NCBI GenBank assembly: GCA_019722365.1
Contig: JADFUC010000531.1
Coordinates: 1-64,000 of the forward strand
DNA: 64,000 nt
Source of the DNA: Lithospermum erythrorhizon
Lineage: Eukaryota > Streptophyta > Magnoliopsida > Boraginales > Boraginaceae
Direction: 5' to 3'
Every line of letters begins with the position of its first letter. Position 1 is the stretch's first letter. Under the pieces are notes generated by a model. It worked only from the letters and a program-made list of their open reading frames with translations, was not told the origin of the DNA and made no database searches. Made by a program: the position numbers and the translations under genes. This document shows, in pieces, positions 25,482-42,300 of this stretch.

Positions 25482-26473
25482 TGTTGGAAATGTGAGGGTG
25501 ATTCCATTATTATTATGCCGTTGCGACAATTTGTGTGTCGATTCATTTTACAGTTGGGTTAAAATGTGATTATCGAGAACAGTGTTCAACTTAGTAATTG
25601 TATATTACTAGTGTAGGTTCTCATGATAATTTAAGGGGTTATGGCGGGTGCTAGATGCTTTACTCGTGTCGTTATAATAGTAATTGGTCGATTATTATTG
25701 TTATCTGGCTCTTATTATACGGCGCAGAAGATTCGCGCCTTACTTGTCTGATGACGTTGAGTTATATTTCATGTATGAAATTAAAGAGAAGCTATATAAT
25801 TGAGAAATGTATTTCGATTACAAGGGTTCTACATTTTATGTAGAATATCGATTGAGCAAATAGAATGATTAAATAGTTATTTAATTGGTTCGATAATTAC
25901 AGTATTGCTCAATAACTTGAAAAATTATTGATATTGACTCGATACTATTTAATTAAGCTAATTAAATAGTTCAACTCATTAACAACTTCATTTAATTAAT
26001 GTAACGAACTAATAGGATTAGCAGTCAACTAATATTTAACGGGTTCTTTGTAAATTTGTTTAACACCCCAGCCATATATAAGCGAAACTTTAGGAGTTTT
26101 CATGATAAAATTTAGAAAGCTTTTCGTCAAAAAAAAAAGCTGAAAGCCGTCCCCACTCCACTTTGGTAGAAAATTCTCCCGAAAATTTTGGGGTTTTAGT
26201 TTTGTTCATCTTGTTGCGAAATCGGTTCTTGATTGACCTCTCTGGTGTGGACGACTAAGTATCATACGATTGATATTACAACAAGGAGGCGAAGGAAGTC
26301 AAATTCACGTTGTGAATTTGACGTGTCAAATTTTAGTGGAATTTCTTCGGTACCTTTGTAAGTACTCTATTCATATATTGTAATTATATGTTTTGTTGAA
26401 TAATGTAATGCATTTTAAGATCGGAATTATGGATTGGTATTTATACTCATATATCACGTAGTATTTTCCATCA
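25482..26473 (+). repeat. 3' LTR of copia alpha
   Basis: Starts TGTTGGAAATG after the PPT and ends TTTTCCATCA. Its first 200 bp resemble the beta LTRs. The remainder matches only 9,904-10,309, so alpha and beta belong to different LTR subfamilies. Confidence 0.75.
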
Positions 26474-27120
26474 TATACATATAACCTGCATTCGCGTGCA
26501 TATAACTTCGTCCATGAGTTTTCCGCGTTATTATTCTGTGTCCCAATAAATTTATATCGGAATCTTTGATAAGCGTAAGAATTGGATAAACATCCAAAAT
26601 AAGCAGTGTGAGATAAACGATTGAATAATTACGTAAGTTGTTTAAATTTAAATTCTTGTCTGGCTGTATAAAAATTTTATTAATCGCTTGGTTAAAGGTT
26701 TAAAAGGAAACTTTGGATAAAGTCCAATATGTAAGTATAATTATTTCTATAGGGAGCGATATCCACTTTCGCTTAGAAGATTAATTTTCGTTTCTTCCGT
26801 TATTAAGCGAAGTGATTAAGGTAGTTTTAACGATACATTTTAAGCAAACTCTCCAAGGCACCTAACTTGTATATAACTTTAGGTTCAATCTTTGGGATTG
26901 TCCATTTATTCAATAGATCTAAATTATTCGGTAAATCATATTCAATATTAAGACTGTTTTTAACAGTATCCTTAGCTCTAAATAAATTCATGGTCCGATT
27001 AAAGCGCTTTATGTTAAATTATATCCTTCTAATTGATCGTTATGTTAGCGGCTCTAATACCATTACAACTAGTTTTTCAAACTTGGCCTTCAAATTATGA
27101 ACCATTTCTCGATTTATGAA
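26474..27120 (-). pseudogene. Decayed caulimovirid-like sequence, right part
   Basis: On the minus strand this gives protein-like islands such as WTIPKIEP (near 26,900) and AENSWTKLY (near 26,515), in disrupted frames. It begins exactly where the alpha 3' LTR ends and, on its own strand, is upstream of the piece at 8,430-9,895. The likely product is the N-terminal part of a pararetroviral movement protein. Stops and shifts make it inactive. Recognition is by eye; a profile search would be decisive. Confidence 0.45.
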
Positions 27121-27770
27121 GTCGGACTTGATAACAAAATATAGATTAGGGAAACTAATTGGGAGTTACATATGAAAAAGCTGGCAACTTGATTAAATCG
27201 ACCCTAAAATGCTACTGGCCCGTTTTCTACTTATCATTCTAACACTATTTTTTTTGTTCCTTTTAAATGTCATTATGTATTTTCTAGATACATTTATATT
27301 TCTTTTTCCTATTATTTTCCTATACATTATTTTTTAATGATTATGCTAAAGTGTAGACCAATACGTAAAAATATGAACAAATATCATAATTTTAATGTAA
27401 TATTCCCTTCGTCCTCTTTAATTATCTTTATAGCCTTAATTTTTAGTTCAAAATACTTTACATTTTCAATGTACTTTGTGAGTAATGTTTATTATTAAAT
27501 TATTAACCAACCAATTATATAGTTTTAATTAATTAAAATTTTATATTTTGATGTATTTTTAACTTCTTTTTGTTTCATAATCAATGTGTAAATTAAAAAA
27601 AACCGTCTTGTAATATAAACAATAACATAAAATATAACAAATGATTCCGATTCTCGACTATCAACATTGTATGACTAGAAATAATTTAATAAATGTGATT
27701 GATATCACAATTATGAGCCAGCCCACATGTGTTGAATAGAATTATGACAATGTTTCTATTCTCTATATAA
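27121..27770. other. AT-rich upstream region of the thiolase gene
   Basis: Between the repeat nest and the AACT promoter. It contains a degenerate Stowaway-like start at about 27,402 (TATTCCCTTCGTCCTCTTTA). No ORF of note is present. Confidence 0.4.
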
Positions 27771-27773
27771 ATT

Positions 27774-27780
27774 CATATTT
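27774..27780 (+). promoter_or_regulatory. TATA box of the AACT gene
   Basis: TATATAA in a pyrimidine-rich core promoter, about 100 bp upstream of the first donor splice site. The following CT-rich stretch fits a plant transcription start at about 27,800-27,815. Confidence 0.6.
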
Positions 27781-27804
27781 TCTTACACTTTGCCAACAAC
27801 ATCA

Positions 27805-27883
27805 TCAACTCTGTCTCATTCTTCTCATTCTCAACTTCCTCCATCAAATTTCATTTTCTTGGTCTTATTACTATCAATTTCAG
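27805..27883 (+). other. 5'-UTR exon of AACT
   Basis: CT-rich leader ending TTTCAG and followed by the donor GTAAAT. The matching acceptor is at 28,444-28,445 (CAACAG), leaving 12 bases of leader before the ATG. A 5'-UTR intron of about 560 bp is common in strongly expressed plant genes. The exact start is an estimate. Confidence 0.55.
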
Positions 27884-28457
27884 GTAAATTTATTCATTAT
27901 TACAACATTTTTTTGCATATTAAATTTCATTTTTTTTGGTATCCAAACTAGTGCTCTAATTATTACTACCAAATTATATTTATTTGGATCCAATTAAAAA
28001 GTATGTTTTCTTTTTGTTTTGTTTATGCAAATTTTAGTAATACCCTTTATCTGTTTGATTATAGCTTTCACAATAAATTTAGAAGTATCATTATATACAT
28101 TTGTTGGCAGTTTAATGGCTTACAAAGATTCAATTTTTATGCTTTTTTTGTTTACCAATTGGTTATTTTGATATTTGATTTTTATAATAAGGAGGAAATT
28201 GAGATAACATTGAAATGTATGAAGTAGTTTTGTTGTGCACTTTCTGTTTTATGTCTAATGAGCAAAATAAATTTGATATTTGTCTAAAGAAATTAAATTG
28301 TTTAAATAATTAGTACAATGTTTAGAATTGTTCATGCTTGATTAGGATCACACATATCATGTTTGGTTGCTTTTTATGATTCATTAATATTTATTAAGTT
28401 CGAAAAAAGTTAAAGATTCTTGCTTTTTTGTATTCATTTCAACAGGAGTTAGTTAAC

Positions 28458-32847
<4,390 letters not shown>

Positions 32848-34903
32848 TTCTTTCGAACGTATTTGGTAAGGCACTCATTTAGCATATATGATACTCATGA
32901 GTAGCTGTTACACCTCCATTTGATTTGATAAAAGCACATCGCACACTGCCACACAGTAAAAAAGTGTTTCGACATTTTTTCCCCAAAAATTGATTCTGTC
33001 ATTCGGTCCCAATTATTACTGGGATCCAATTCAAACGTCCAAATGAAGTCAAAGAAGAAGTTATTGTTTGGTGTGTGCTTTTAGTGCACTTTCTCCATGT
33101 TTTAGATAAACTAGTAATATATTACGTGCGTTGTATGTGGACAAAAATGAAATAGTATGTAATATTTAACATACATAATATTAATAAATTTATGTGTTAG
33201 CTCACTAATATATGTATAATTAGCCATCTACTTCAAATGGATAAAGTATAAATATTCTAATAGTAAGGTATCTTTTGATATGTTATTACAATCAGATAAT
33301 CAACATTTCAAATTATATGCATAATAGTAAAAAATAAATGTTACATAGAAAAATAATCAATCAAAAAATTACTCATAACAATTAATTGTTAGGTATATTT
33401 TTTCTTCACCTCATGCGAAACTCTAATTGTCTATAATTCTTCTCATGCCAAACTCCTAGTTTTTGTTCACCTCATGCATAAAGGGAGAAGGAGTAAAAGA
33501 ATAAATATAATATATATAGAAAAATATTTTATGTGTTACATGTTAAAAAAAAAGTAGGAGCCAAACTACGCTTTCTTGTCGACGATGGTACAACTCACAA
33601 AAATTTCAACTTTCACAATCTGGTGCTATTTGTAATACAAAAGCGGGGGTTTGTTGGATTTTTCATTTGTGAGGAAGAGCTTACTACCAGTGTGATTAAC
33701 AAATATGGGAGAAATTGGTCACTTCTTTGAAAGCACATGATGGCTTGCTAGCTAATTGCATATATTTATACAATTACTTACTTTAGAATGCATTAAGTAA
33801 TTTTAATCATAAAAAAGTAACTACCAAGAGGTGGAATAGTAAGAGTATTGTAACTCTCAACCACAATAAATTGACTTGAACTATAATTTTAATGTGTTTT
33901 ATTATCTTGATATGAAATGCATAGATTTGTTTACTTATACTATTTTTAAGATCAATTACTATGAAATACTAAGAGTATTGTAACCCCCAATCACTATAAA
34001 TTGTCTTCAAATATAATTTTAATGTGTGTTTATTATCTTGATGTGAAATGTATTAATTTGTGTACTTATTTTATTTTTGTGATCAATTATTATGAAATAC
34101 TAAGAGTATTGTAACTCCCAATCACTATAATTTATCTTAAAATATAATTTTAATGTATTTTTATTATCTTGATGTGAAATACATTAATTTATTTACTTAT
34201 TTTATTTTTAAGATTAATTATTATTTTATTCAAATAATAAACTCAACGATAATGTTAAGAGCCAAGTAAATTATGCAATAAAGGAGAAATTCAATATGAT
34301 GGTTATTTTATTTACAATGGTACATTTTTCATTTTATTCATGATAAGAGCCAATAACTAATACAATTGTGATAATAAAGATAATAATAAGATACAAATAA
34401 TTAATTTTAGTTGAAAGGTCAATATGTTCTTAATAAAAAATGAAAGAATTGCTTATTTTATCTCAACTTTCAAAAGATATATAAATATAAAACTTTAATC
34501 ATAAGTTAAATCAAATTTTTTTTATTCAAGTTTTATTTTAACATAAAGTCTAACATAATACTATTTTATTTATTATGTCATGATAATTTCATAGCATATT
34601 ATTGTATTATTCAATAATAGACTATAGATATTAGAATATATAAAATTCTTGGTATTTTTATCAACCATAAAATGATTGTAATTATTAAATGTAGTAATTC
34701 ATTAATTTCATATTAAGTGATTATTATTTGTAAATTGATGTTTAGTAATTAAAGTATTTGAAAAGGGCATAAGTTTCTTTACAAAAAATGGAAGAAACAT
34801 CAATGCATATTCACACTTTTAGAAGTTCACACTTTTAGAAGGTATATAGATATAGATAAACCTGAATGTTTCATGTATCTGATAATATTCTTTACTCTTT
34901 CAG
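32848..34903 (+). other. Probable 3'-UTR intron of AACT or downstream intergenic DNA
   Basis: Eighteen bases after the stop there is a good donor (ATTTG/GTAAGG at 32,866). A strong acceptor, TTTACTCTTTCAG, ends at 34,903. The roughly 2 kb between is AT-rich and includes the 130 bp triplicate repeat. Alternatively the transcript ends nearby and this is intergenic. No coding is seen. Confidence 0.4.
33840..34230 (+). repeat. Three tandem copies of a 130 bp AT-rich unit
   Basis: Units start at 33,840, 33,970 and 34,101, each with TAAGAGTATTGTAAC and, further on, ATAATTTTAATGTG and TATTATCTTGATRTGAAAT. Periods are 130 and 131 bp. The copies differ mostly by substitutions, unlike the indel-rich repeats elsewhere in the window. 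Confidence 0.85.
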
Positions 34904-35035
34904 GTTATTAACCCACCTGTTGAAGATTACCTTAAAGAACAGTATACCTATACCTGTGTCAACTACAAATAGAGTTGCTTATTTTGTCCCTGTTGTTTGT
35001 TCTAATTTTTATTTTTTTTCCTTTCAATAAATTAT
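34904..35035 (+). other. Candidate last 3'-UTR exon of AACT
   Basis: Follows a pyrimidine-rich acceptor, is less AT-biased than its left flank, is non-coding, and ends shortly after an AATAAA signal. It would complete a transcript with a spliced 3' UTR. Transcript data are needed to confirm; a cryptic acceptor is possible. Confidence 0.4.
35026..35031 (+). terminator. Poly(A) signal AATAAA
   Basis: AATAAA preceded by a T-rich tract (GTTCTAATTTTTATTTTTTT), the usual plant far-upstream context. Likely the AACT cleavage signal if the 3'-UTR intron is real. Confidence 0.45.
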
Positions 35036-36560
35036 AGTTAATGTAATTTGATTCCAGAAGAGAAATATAAGGCATACTTTGATTTGTCAGCTTCTCTTAT
35101 GTTCTTTTAATTTTCCATGTAAGTTTAGGTTTGGGCGCGCATGTGTTATTTTAATTGCAGGAATTATTGATTGCATACATCTCCGTCTTCTCTATCTGAA
35201 TTTAGATGCATTATCATCTTCGTTTAAATATTACATCAATATCACGTCATTACAATCAAACTTGAATATGGGTTGAAAGTCTCCTTCACTGAATCTTACA
35301 AAATACGGTTGAAACTTGTAAAACATAAAATAATCATCTGGATGATAAGAACAAAGACTTTTGTTAGAGGCTCTAAAATAATTGACTTGTAGCCTACTTA
35401 GAGTTTCTAAAAACGTGTCTTTATTTAGCTTCATTGGGCATTTAGTTGACTACTACTTAATTGAGTCATGGCTATGTTTCTGAAAATAGTAACTTTATAT
35501 AACTAGGAAGAGTTTTTATAAAAGATGAAAAATAAAATTATTCCTAGATCTATTATAAAGCCTCGAAATATGGTCATCAATCACAAAATAATCATTTCTA
35601 GTAGTAGACGATCTATTACAAATGTTTCAACTTTCAACTTTGTCAACAAGACCATCAAAATAAACTTTCAACTTTGTCAACAAGACCATCAAAATATCCA
35701 GTGTGAGTAGGATGTCAATGGATGATCTTGGATTGTTGGAAGTGCACTTTGTACAAATCCTTCCAACATTTGATGTTTGTGATTTGATGGGCTGCCGTAC
35801 GTCTGTCACATGGTACACTCACGGTCTAGTATTTTCAATGTCCAAGAACACCACTCTTCACATTTAACATAAATACTCAACCACTCTTACACTTCTCATA
35901 CATTTTACTTATTTTGGAATATTAAAGGAATGGGATCCAATTATACACACATCCAAATAAGATTTTTTTATACTTTCAGCACGAGGTAGACCCCAACTGC
36001 CCGTAAAATTTATCAAGACATCTCCGACCTAGGATTTATCAGCAGCATCTCCTCGCCAGTCAGCAAACAACAACCTACTTCCTCCATTACTGGACCACTC
36101 CACCATCTCCCTTTGAGCGAAGAGTCACACAAATTCAACTAACTCCAGATCCGTTGTATGGAAGAGATCAACTGCTACTTCTACATCCCAACAATCCAAC
36201 CTGAAATTTATCCTGTCAATTTGTCACAAATCTTAGTAAACTTAACGAACGACTCAATCATTTCTTATGTAATTTCAAGGCTACTTAAACCCCATTTGCT
36301 CAATACCTTCCATGTTACTTTGATTTCCAATGTCTTCATTTGATGCTTCGATAGAGTAGCTGAAATGTACCCTTCTGGTGCAACCAATCATTGCAAAATC
36401 TTATGCCATGTGTCCGCAATTGTTCCTGATTTCTAACTTTGAGAACTTGAAGTCATTTGCATACTGAACATCTACATGTTGATAGTGACATATTGTGGAT
36501 CTAATTTCCTATGCCGCTTTTATATCAAGTCTTTATAAAGGTGACAACCCATAATTAAAC
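35036..36560. other. Intergenic DNA without a recognised gene
   Basis: AT-rich with short chance ORFs. It contains a perfect 32 bp direct duplication at 35,631-35,662 and 35,665-35,696 (CTTTCAACTTTGTCAACAAG at each start). The stretch 36,150-36,440 is slightly less AT-rich and may be an old minus-strand retroelement piece, but I could not assign it. Confidence 0.4.
35631..35696 (+). repeat. Direct duplication of a 32 bp word
   Basis: Two identical 32 bp copies with a 34 bp period. Probably replication slippage. Confidence 0.85.
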
Positions 36561-36589
36561 GCTAATTCTGTATTAATCGTCTAATAAGA

Positions 36590-38620
36590 CGTGGGCCCTT
36601 CGAAACGATCACTGACAAAACCGAATAGATGGACCTTGATTCAAAATAAACCGGTCAAACCAATCCTGGCCTCGGTGGCTATCTGGGTCCCGGCCACTGC
36701 TTCTAACGCCTGCTCTGGCGAAAAATTTGGATTGTGGCCGAGGGATTGGGCCCTGTGCCTATATTCTGGTGGGTATTTCGCTCGGTCCCCTGTTCTTTAG
36801 AGAAGAACATGGTACTGCCATAAACGTACCACTGCGCATTACTAAAACTAATGCGGGTACCGCATACCAAAGATTAGTGAAATTTTCTGTTATAAACGGA
36901 TACCGCTCCATCCAAACGGTACTAATGCTTATAACAGTAGAAAAGTGCACTTCACTATTAACCCACACTAGCAATATCCACAACATTGACAACATATCAA
37001 CATTCACAAATATATCAAACATATCAAAACTACTACAATTCATCTGGGCCAACATTTACTAATACACCATTCACAACATATCAAAACCACTTGCACCATT
37101 CTAAACATTCTGTACTAATATACCATTCAATTATTCAAGGAAATATCTTAATAAATATATCAAACCTACTGTTAATAATTCACAAACATTCACTAATACA
37201 CCATCTGCTAAATATCTACAAATATTCACACATATCAAACATTATTCATAACCATCATATTTTAAACAAAAACATAACCTGCAACTATCATTGTTCAAAC
37301 ATCATAACCAATAAAAGTTACGAAATAAAAAACATTATCAGTTGTTCAAACTGGAACACTATAAACATCATAATATGAATATATAAACATCTATTCATGT
37401 TTTCAGATCAAATGGGGGCATCATCAAGAGGTCCATGAGAGTAAAAAGCACAGTTGTTGCTGATCTGATTATCCTACCTATACGGGATCCTCACCAGTAT
37501 CGCCTACCTGTATCCCCTCTTCCTACTCCCTCTACTACATCAAGAACCCTTCAAAGAAATGGGACAACCAGCACCTGGTTCAACATGCCCTCAATTTGAG
37601 AAATGACACCCTCCTGCCTCAGACAGTACCCTATTGGAGCCACCCTTCAAAAGTCTCCTCGCATCCATTGAAGTTCCATACCTCTTGCAACCCCTCAAAA
37701 TGTCTGTGAACTCCCACCCCGATCTCTCCCACAAACCCCAAATCTTAGCAACCTCCAAGGCCATTACATTAACAATGGGACAAGATCATTACATTATGAA
37801 AGCCATTTCATAAAAACATGTCTGAGATAACGCAGGGTAGTTAACCTTGTATATTTTGCCATAACATTTTCATTATGCCTTTAGTCAAAAAATAACTAGA
37901 AACAAAATCCTTAATTCAAACTTCCCACCCCATATAAATTATGAAACCAATTTGGAATGAGGCCTACGATTACATACAAGAATCTTAGCACATTTGTCTT
38001 AATAATCATAAAAACTCACTTAAATATAAAATATTATTTAATTTATCCAAGTAATGAGAGTCATCCGGAAATTGCTCTTGATATACCCTTGCCCTACTCA
38101 GGCCCACCTCTCTACAACCTCAGCCTCTCTTTGATCCTTCTTCCTTTTTTTTTTTTAAAGCTATTTTGAACTGTGAAAGCAATTTGTTCAATAGATTTGC
38201 AAATTGTAGAGTATAAAAGAACTTGCATGGTCAAGGCTGAGGAACAACGGAAGAAATTTGTAGGTTGAATTATTTAAAGTTTAAAATTGATGAAGTCTCT
38301 AAAATAGTTTACTAAACCCTTATTCGATATAAACGTGGTACCGCTTTGATTTCAAACGTACCACGCTTCACCATGTAATACAGTTTTAGATTTAATTAAA
38401 ACGGATGTCATTTCAACAAACGGCACCATGTTTAAATACCTTTATAATGTGGACCGCTTAATTTAGCGCAGTATAAGTCATTTATTGACTTATACGGGTA
38501 CTGGCAAGAATAACGGTACTAATGTTTTAAAAATTTTAATGAAATTTTAATGCCATTTAAAGGTATTAAAAATAAATATTTTATTAAGCCGCTCTACGCT
38601 TATACTGTAAGGGCCAGAGA
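36590..38620. mobile_element. Unclassified decayed DNA transposon, possibly CACTA-like
   Basis: Both ends of this segment are dense in GGTACC/AACGGTAC/ACGTACCA words, in both orientations (36,800-36,930 and 38,320-38,525). Such subterminal arrays are typical of CACTA elements. Between them lie an ACATATCAAA-rich low-complexity stretch (36,960-37,375) and a more complex part at 37,400-37,760 that could be coding on the minus strand. I saw no CACTA terminus and no recognisable transposase, so the class is a guess. Confidence 0.3.
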
Positions 38621-39379
38621 GCTTACATGAGTTTCATTCAATCAAAATTGTAAAACTATACAAATCTAATCATCATACACTAGTCTATCTGGGATTCTTC
38701 ATCTATATATTTCTATTGTGTTGCTCTCTTCGCTTACTTCCAATTTCCTCTTCCTCAATGTCACCAAGATCGTCGAACAAATTTTTTTCCCTTTCCTTCC
38801 ATAAGTGCCCTTATCTTGCATCCTATGCTCGGCGGTCATTCAACTTTATAAACATACTTCAATCAGAAGTTCATCTAATAATATCGTAAACAATAAGCCT
38901 TTACCGCCTCACCATTTAATATATCAAAAGCGATTTTTATCATTATAATATCGACTAATTCAAAGTTAGTAGTCATGAGCGATCGGGATTAGTTTCACCT
39001 AATAATTGTAAAAAGCACCCAAGCGATCATGTTGATTTCAGATTTTAACTCGCACGTTAACATTAAAACTTTCTTGCACACTACTAGAGTGACGCGCCTT
39101 ACCTTGTCCATACCTTTGATTGATATATTTGCTATACATGCTATCCATATAATGCTTTTAATTCACCTTTCCATTTTTTGAACATCAAAACTCATTGGGA
39201 TCGGGATTTAAGTACTAATGCTTCATAACATTTATCATAGAAATTGAAAATGACTTAATTCTAGTGTTGTGATTCAAAGATTATACCCAACTGCATACGA
39301 CATAGAAAATATTTTAAAAACTTGTCTTCTATTCAGAACCATATCTCTAACAACATAAATCCATATATCTATGAACGGG
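38621..39379. other. Intergenic DNA, nothing recognised
   Basis: Moderately AT-rich with stops in all frames. No repeat boundaries or gene motifs seen. Confidence 0.4.
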
Positions 39380-42300
39380 AAAGATTAGGTCAGTTGTGGA
39401 TCAAGATCCGGGAACCGGTCCGAACCGCCCGTCGACTGTCCGAAAATCCATCCGAATGGGACTGATCCGGTCCGATTCACATTCGGGATTCTGTGATCCG
39501 AAACCGGATCCGGACCGTATCCGAAATCGATCTCAGATTCTCGTAATTCTCTAATATAAAAAAATCATAAACTATACTTTCTTTCCCCAATTCAAGACTA
39601 CAATGTACCTCGCCAAGAGGACACACAAGTTTGGACTTCGAGGCTCACTATCCGATTCGGGGCACCGCACCCCCACGGCCCCACCATTTCACTCTCCCTT
39701 CGGCCTCCTCCCATACCGACTCCTCCTTCGCTCATCTCCAATTGTCCCCCATTCTCTCAATAGTGCAATAATTAGTTTTCTTCTCCTTTAATTTTAATAA
39801 TGTCATTCTTCGCTTTAATTATTAGTTTAATTCATGTAAATTAAGATTTTTCGTGTTAGGTTACTTAATTGTTATTTGATTTTGTGTTAATAACTTATTA
39901 TTCTAATTTTTATTTCCTGTATTTTTGAATTTTTCATTAGGTTTAATTATTTTTGTATTTTCGAATTGTTAAATATGTTTTAATTAGTTTATTTTCATTT
40001 TTTGTATTTTCGAATTGTTAAATATATGTTTGAATTATTATTTTCATTTATTTCAGTTTTTTCAATTCATGTAAATATGTCATGTATTTTCGCTTTTTCA
40101 GCAATTCATGTAAATTTGTTGAAGCCAATTATGCTTTGGATTTACTAATTTTACCATAATGTTGTAATAATTCTTGGATAATGTTTCATAATATTTTTAA
40201 TATGTTTGACTTCTTCAAGAATAAACTTATAAAATATAATTAATAATGTCAATTGTACTGTATAAGTCAGGTCCTGATTTATAAGTTATAAAGTGATGAA
40301 TATGTCTTTCATCTTCAACAAGCCCTTCACCATGGATGAACATGATGACGCTGGTAATTACCTGGGAATAGAGTCAAGTTGGAATGGATATCAACAACAC
40401 CAAAGCTGACGGGTCAACCGCCGATCACCACCTGAGCTTATGTACGCCAAAAAATCTTTTGTCCATACGTAAATGGAGATTATAGTCTTACCAGATGGTA
40501 CAAGAAATGGAAGCTTAAATGCTAACTATGTATGTCGTTGATTTGTGAAGTGATAAAAGTTGACTTCAACGCAAAAAATAATGAAGAATCATGCTGGTGA
40601 GGAAGTTGAACTTAGTTCAAGGTGAGAAAGTTCCTTCACAATCTAAGCTTAATCTTGGTGATGCAAGTTCTAGTGCTCCTAACTTGGCTACGTGGCAATA
40701 CAATCACGTTAAAAGTTAACTGAAATCATAAGGGCTTTAGGTCATGAAGCTCTTTTAGTATTATGGAAGAAATCATTCTTTAATAAAGTCAAAGAAATAT
40801 ATCCTTGCAAGCAAAAATAACTAGACACACTTCAAGAGTGATCATGACTTTTTATGATGACGAAAGCAAATGAAAAATCTATGTCTTTGGTTAATAGGAT
40901 TAGTTTGACCACCGATTTGTAGCGGTCCGGGGACAGCATTCTGGATATATGATCTGCTACCGTCATTTTATTGATTCCAAAATGAAAATCAAACAAAAGA
41001 GTCTTGTCATTTATTTAATGTTCCTCCACCTATTCCGAGAGGCTGGTCACAGGAAATTTAGAAGCATGGACGATTGGCACATCAGAAAAGTTAGAATCAA
41101 GAAGGGTTAATAATTTTAGCAATAGAAAATCTGAACTATTAGAAACATACTATTAAACTCGAGACCAAGCAGCAAAGCATCAAGTATTAGTCATGAAACT
41201 GTGGGTGAAATATGTTAAAACTGAACCAACATGTTGATGTTGTTCACCGCCTATCATAGTGGACAATGTCTAGATATAGATGAAAATGGAGCTTTTATCT
41301 AGCTATTTAAGTCCATTGACCATTTAGAGATGGTTTATGATATCCTCACAATGGAGGTTTTCACGATGTTGCTGTCAATGGCACCCCTCATCTCTCCCAA
41401 CTTGTTCCTAGTCAACTCTATGTGGTCATGTTTGCCTCTAGGCTCAATTGCCCCACTTACAAATTCCTGTGCTCGAAAAATTTAAGCTCAAGTATGATAT
41501 AGATTAAGCACAAAGTAATATCATCTCATTAAAGCAATTCTGATCCCAAGGTATTATTTCATTATTTGCTAAATTGTATTTTACTTGTTGTCATTTTACT
41601 AAGTTGTATAATTCCATTTTGTTGCCTCAAGTACCTTTTAGGTATAAGATGATTTTTATTATTTGGGTTTATCAATTTTTGTATCCCATGTAATACAAAA
41701 CTTATCAAGACGAAGTCGGTGAAAAGAACTATTCTATTTTCTATGAACAAGTCAAATGACAAGCAAGGCCTAATGAATGTTTTTGGGTCAAGAGGGAGTT
41801 TTGAGTTATACCTTGAAAATATCGAAGGCTTAAAGAACAAGTCGGAACTAGCAATATTCTGATAATAATCTTACTGAAAGTTCCCCTGGGATTAAATGAC
41901 ACACTTATGGATGGGTAACGGTTAAATATCCTATTCTTAGTAAAATGAAAGATATTCTTCTGAATCAACTTCTTAGTGTAAAATGGTTATTGATCCAAAA
42001 AGATCCCAGATGCTTTTGTGAGGACATGAAAGAGATGTATGGCCTTAAAAAGGACGCTGAACAAGTATTTGAGTAATACTATCTATTCTTATTTATGTTT
42101 GCTCTATGCTAATTTCTAATCGATATCTATTTTATTGTAGCTCTAAGAACAAAAGACGAGCCTTTGCAATAGATATGATTTTGGTCATCAAGCTCTAGTA
42201 GGAGCAAACAACTTCAACTCATTTTGACTAATGTGTATAGATTTCACAAATGCATTTTATTTCATTTGTTTTATGTTTTGCTCTTATGCTCATTTTCTAA

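Larger units (their letters stand above)
9904..26473 (+). mobile_element. Ty1/copia element alpha, split by nested copia element beta
   Basis: Two related terminal segments flank this region: 9,904-10,309 and 25,482-26,473. They share the CCATATATAAGC word, a poly-A tract and GTAGAAAATTCTCCC, and both end TTTTCCATC. A PBS follows the first at 10,311. Gag, integrase and reverse transcriptase remnants run from 11,920 to 15,593. The RNase H remnant resumes at 24,149, after the inserted beta element, and runs to about 24,600. A PPT (GCAAGTGGGAG) precedes the right LTR. All frames are interrupted. The left LTR lacks about its first 590 bp, and no target duplication is visible. Confidence 0.75.

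Noticed and set aside
36150..36440. Possible minus-strand copia gag fragment
   Set aside because: Translation resembles gag only vaguely and has no zinc knuckle; too weak to annotate.
36986..37378. 130-codon ORF rich in Asn, Ile, His and Tyr
   Set aside because: Produced by an ACATATCAAA-type low-complexity repeat; composition is not protein-like.
41380..41480. Resemblance to the Helitron/PIF1 helicase C-terminal motif (SQLYVVM)
   Set aside because: Only one short word fits, while the downstream region clearly matches hAT; treated as chance.
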